A stretch of DNA of 64,000 nucleotides from Algibacter sp. L3A6. GTDB lineage: Bacteria; Bacteroidota; Bacteroidia; Flavobacteriales; Flavobacteriaceae. Of this stretch, positions 62,921 through 64,000 are shown piece after piece. Under the pieces are notes generated by a model. It saw only the letters and a program-made list of their open reading frames with translations, did not search any database and was not told where the DNA came from. The DNA is taken from positions 3,346,501-3,410,500 of the forward strand of contig NZ_CP047030.1 in NCBI RefSeq assembly GCF_009796825.1, read 5' to 3'. How positions within the stretch are numbered: position 1 is the stretch's first letter; each line of letters begins with the position of its first letter. A program made the position numbers and the translations under genes.

Positions 62921-64000
62921 TTGAGAACAAAACAAATTTATAATCCAGAAAATACCGCCGATTTTAAAAATCAATTATTGATTTGGAGTCAACAATTCGA
63001 CGAAGTTATTTGGTTAGATTCCAATCAATACGAGCAACAATACTCAAGTTACGATGCTATTTTGGCGGTAGAAGCTTTTACAAGTATTCAAACCGATTAT
63101 CACGATGGTTTCGAAAAATTAAAAGAATATCAAACCTTAGCAAACGATTGGGTTTTTGGGTATTTAACCTACGATTTAAAAAACGATGTAGAGGCTCTAA
63201 AATCTCAGAATACCGACGGTTTAGAGTTTCCTGATTTGTCTTTTTTTCAACCTAAAAAAATTTTTTTATTTAAAGATAATCAAGTTGAAATTCAGTATTT
63301 AAAATTTGTAGATGATGAGATTCAACCCGATTTAGAAGATATTCTAAAAGCCAAAGAAGTCGTTACAAATCCTGAAGAAAATAACATAAAAATAAAGCTT
63401 AAAATACATAAGGATGAGTATTTCGAAAAAGTAAATACGCTTCTTAATCACATCCATAGTGGCGATATTTACGAAGCCAATTTTTGTCAAGAATTTTATG
63501 CTGAAAACACCCAAATTTCTCCTTTAGAAACCTATAATAAGCTTAATGCGATTTCAAAACCGCCTTTTGCAGCTTTCGTAAAACTTTACGATAAATTTGC
63601 TTTAAGTGCTTCGCCAGAGCGTTATATCAAAAAGGAAAGTCAGCATATTATTTCGCAACCTATAAAAGGTACAGCAAAACGATCTTTAGATAAAACGGAA
63701 GATAATGAGTTGAAAAACAACTTAATTGCAGACGAAAAGGAGCGAAGCGAAAATATTATGATTGTAGATTTAGTACGTAACGATCTTTCAAAAACGGCCA
63801 CAAAAGGCAGTGTTAAAGTAGAGGAGCTTTGCAAAATTTATACCTTCGATCAAGTACATCAAATGATTTCCACGGTTACTTCCGAAGTAAAACCAGAAAC
63901 GCACCCAGTTGATATTCTAAAAAGCACATTCCCGATGGGGAGTATGACGGGCGCTCCCAAAATTTCTGCTATGAAAATTATCGAGAAACTCGAAGCTACT
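62921..64000 (+). CDS. pabB: aminodeoxychorismate synthase component I, 3' cut by window edge
   Basis: A frame of 360 codons is open from the TTG at 62921 to the window end; a TAG in frame at 62888 and no ATG support this start. It is a chorismate-binding enzyme: IHSGDIYEANFCQEFY, SASPERYIKK, QPIKGTAKR, MIVDLVRNDLSK and FPMGSMTGAPKISAM. The PIKGT lysine marks PabB (TrpE has PIAGT). It makes 4-amino-4-deoxychorismate for folate, with PabA supplying ammonia. About 70 residues seem to be missing. TrpE as an alternative is less likely. The gene is divergent from the epimerase gene. Confidence 0.9.
   Translation, partial: MRTKQIYNPENTADFKNQLLIWSQQFDEVIWLDSNQYEQQYSSYDAILAVEAFTSIQTDYHDGFEKLKEYQTLANDWVFGYLTYDLKNDVEALKSQNTDGLEFPDLSFFQPKKIFLFKDNQVEIQYLKFVDDEIQPDLEDILKAKEVVTNPEENNIKIKLKIHKDEYFEKVNTLLNHIHSGDIYEANFCQEFYAENTQISPLETYNKLNAISKPPFAAFVKLYDKFALSASPERYIKKESQHIISQPIKGTAKRSLDKTEDNELKNNLIADEKERSENIMIVDLVRNDLSKTATKGSVKVEELCKIYTFDQVHQMISTVTSEVKPETHPVDILKSTFPMGSMTGAPKISAMKIIEKLEAT

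Noticed and set aside
62983..63234. 83-codon ORF at the right end
   Set aside because: It is an out-of-frame shadow of pabB, whose own frame starts at a TTG and shows all the family motifs.

Overview
The window looks like a chromosomal segment of a marine member of the Flavobacteriaceae (Bacteroidetes). It is AT-rich, carries TonB-dependent receptors with signal peptides ending in AQ, and shows the Bacteroidetes promoter signature TTG-N20-TAnnTTTG in front of several genes. RNase Y, ZapA, ClpC, GyrA, PgpH and XerD are all of flavobacterial type. The genus cannot be fixed from sequence reading alone.

Region 1 (1-32.5 kb) is ordinary core genome: a TonB-dependent receptor cut by the left edge, an M23 peptidase, a coiled-coil gene plus zapA, a probable 6S RNA, rny, a PAS histidine kinase, xerD, aroQ, lpdA, an NDH-2-like oxidoreductase, msrB, an M48 lipoprotein, metE with a divergent Lrp regulator, clpC, gyrA, a TPR protein, an NlpC/P60 hydrolase, a thiolase and pgpH. 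A non-coding island at 13.8-14.4 kb holds a structured element and tandem repeats of about 171 bp with REP-like palindromes.

Region 2 (32.6-40.7 kb) has tRNA-Ser(GCU) and tRNA-Pro(UGG), a long gene-free stretch, and then a tight six-gene signalling operon: YfiR-like protein, TonB-dependent receptor without the usual Bacteroidetes N-terminal domain, small lipoprotein, HAMP histidine kinase, lone receiver, and receiver-histidine kinase.

Region 3 (41.1-46.9 kb) is an accessory and decaying zone starting at tRNA-Arg(UCU). It contains a three-gene HipB-HipS-HipT-like module whose promoter carries three 18-bp palindromes spaced exactly 40 bp apart. After it come a truncated nuclease/WYL-like gene, an IS3-family element with a broken orfB, an FG-GAP pseudogene, a lectin-like lipoprotein pseudogene and an IS5-family remnant.

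Region 4 (47-60.4 kb) is an L-fucose catabolic locus. FucP imports fucose; FucI, an FGGY kinase and a class II aldolase convert it to DHAP and L-lactaldehyde; AldA makes L-lactate; an FMN-dependent dehydrogenase makes pyruvate. Fructose-1,6-bisphosphatase closes the leftward operon and would serve gluconeogenesis. A divergent AraC regulator and a shared 23-bp motif at both control regions suggest one regulon. Downstream lies a propeller-sensor (HTCS-type) gene ruined by three stops, a frameshift and truncation, with an HNH-like tail fragment behind it. The window ends in core genes: a DEAD-box helicase with DEVD in motif II, an aldose-1-epimerase-like protein and pabB, cut by the right edge.
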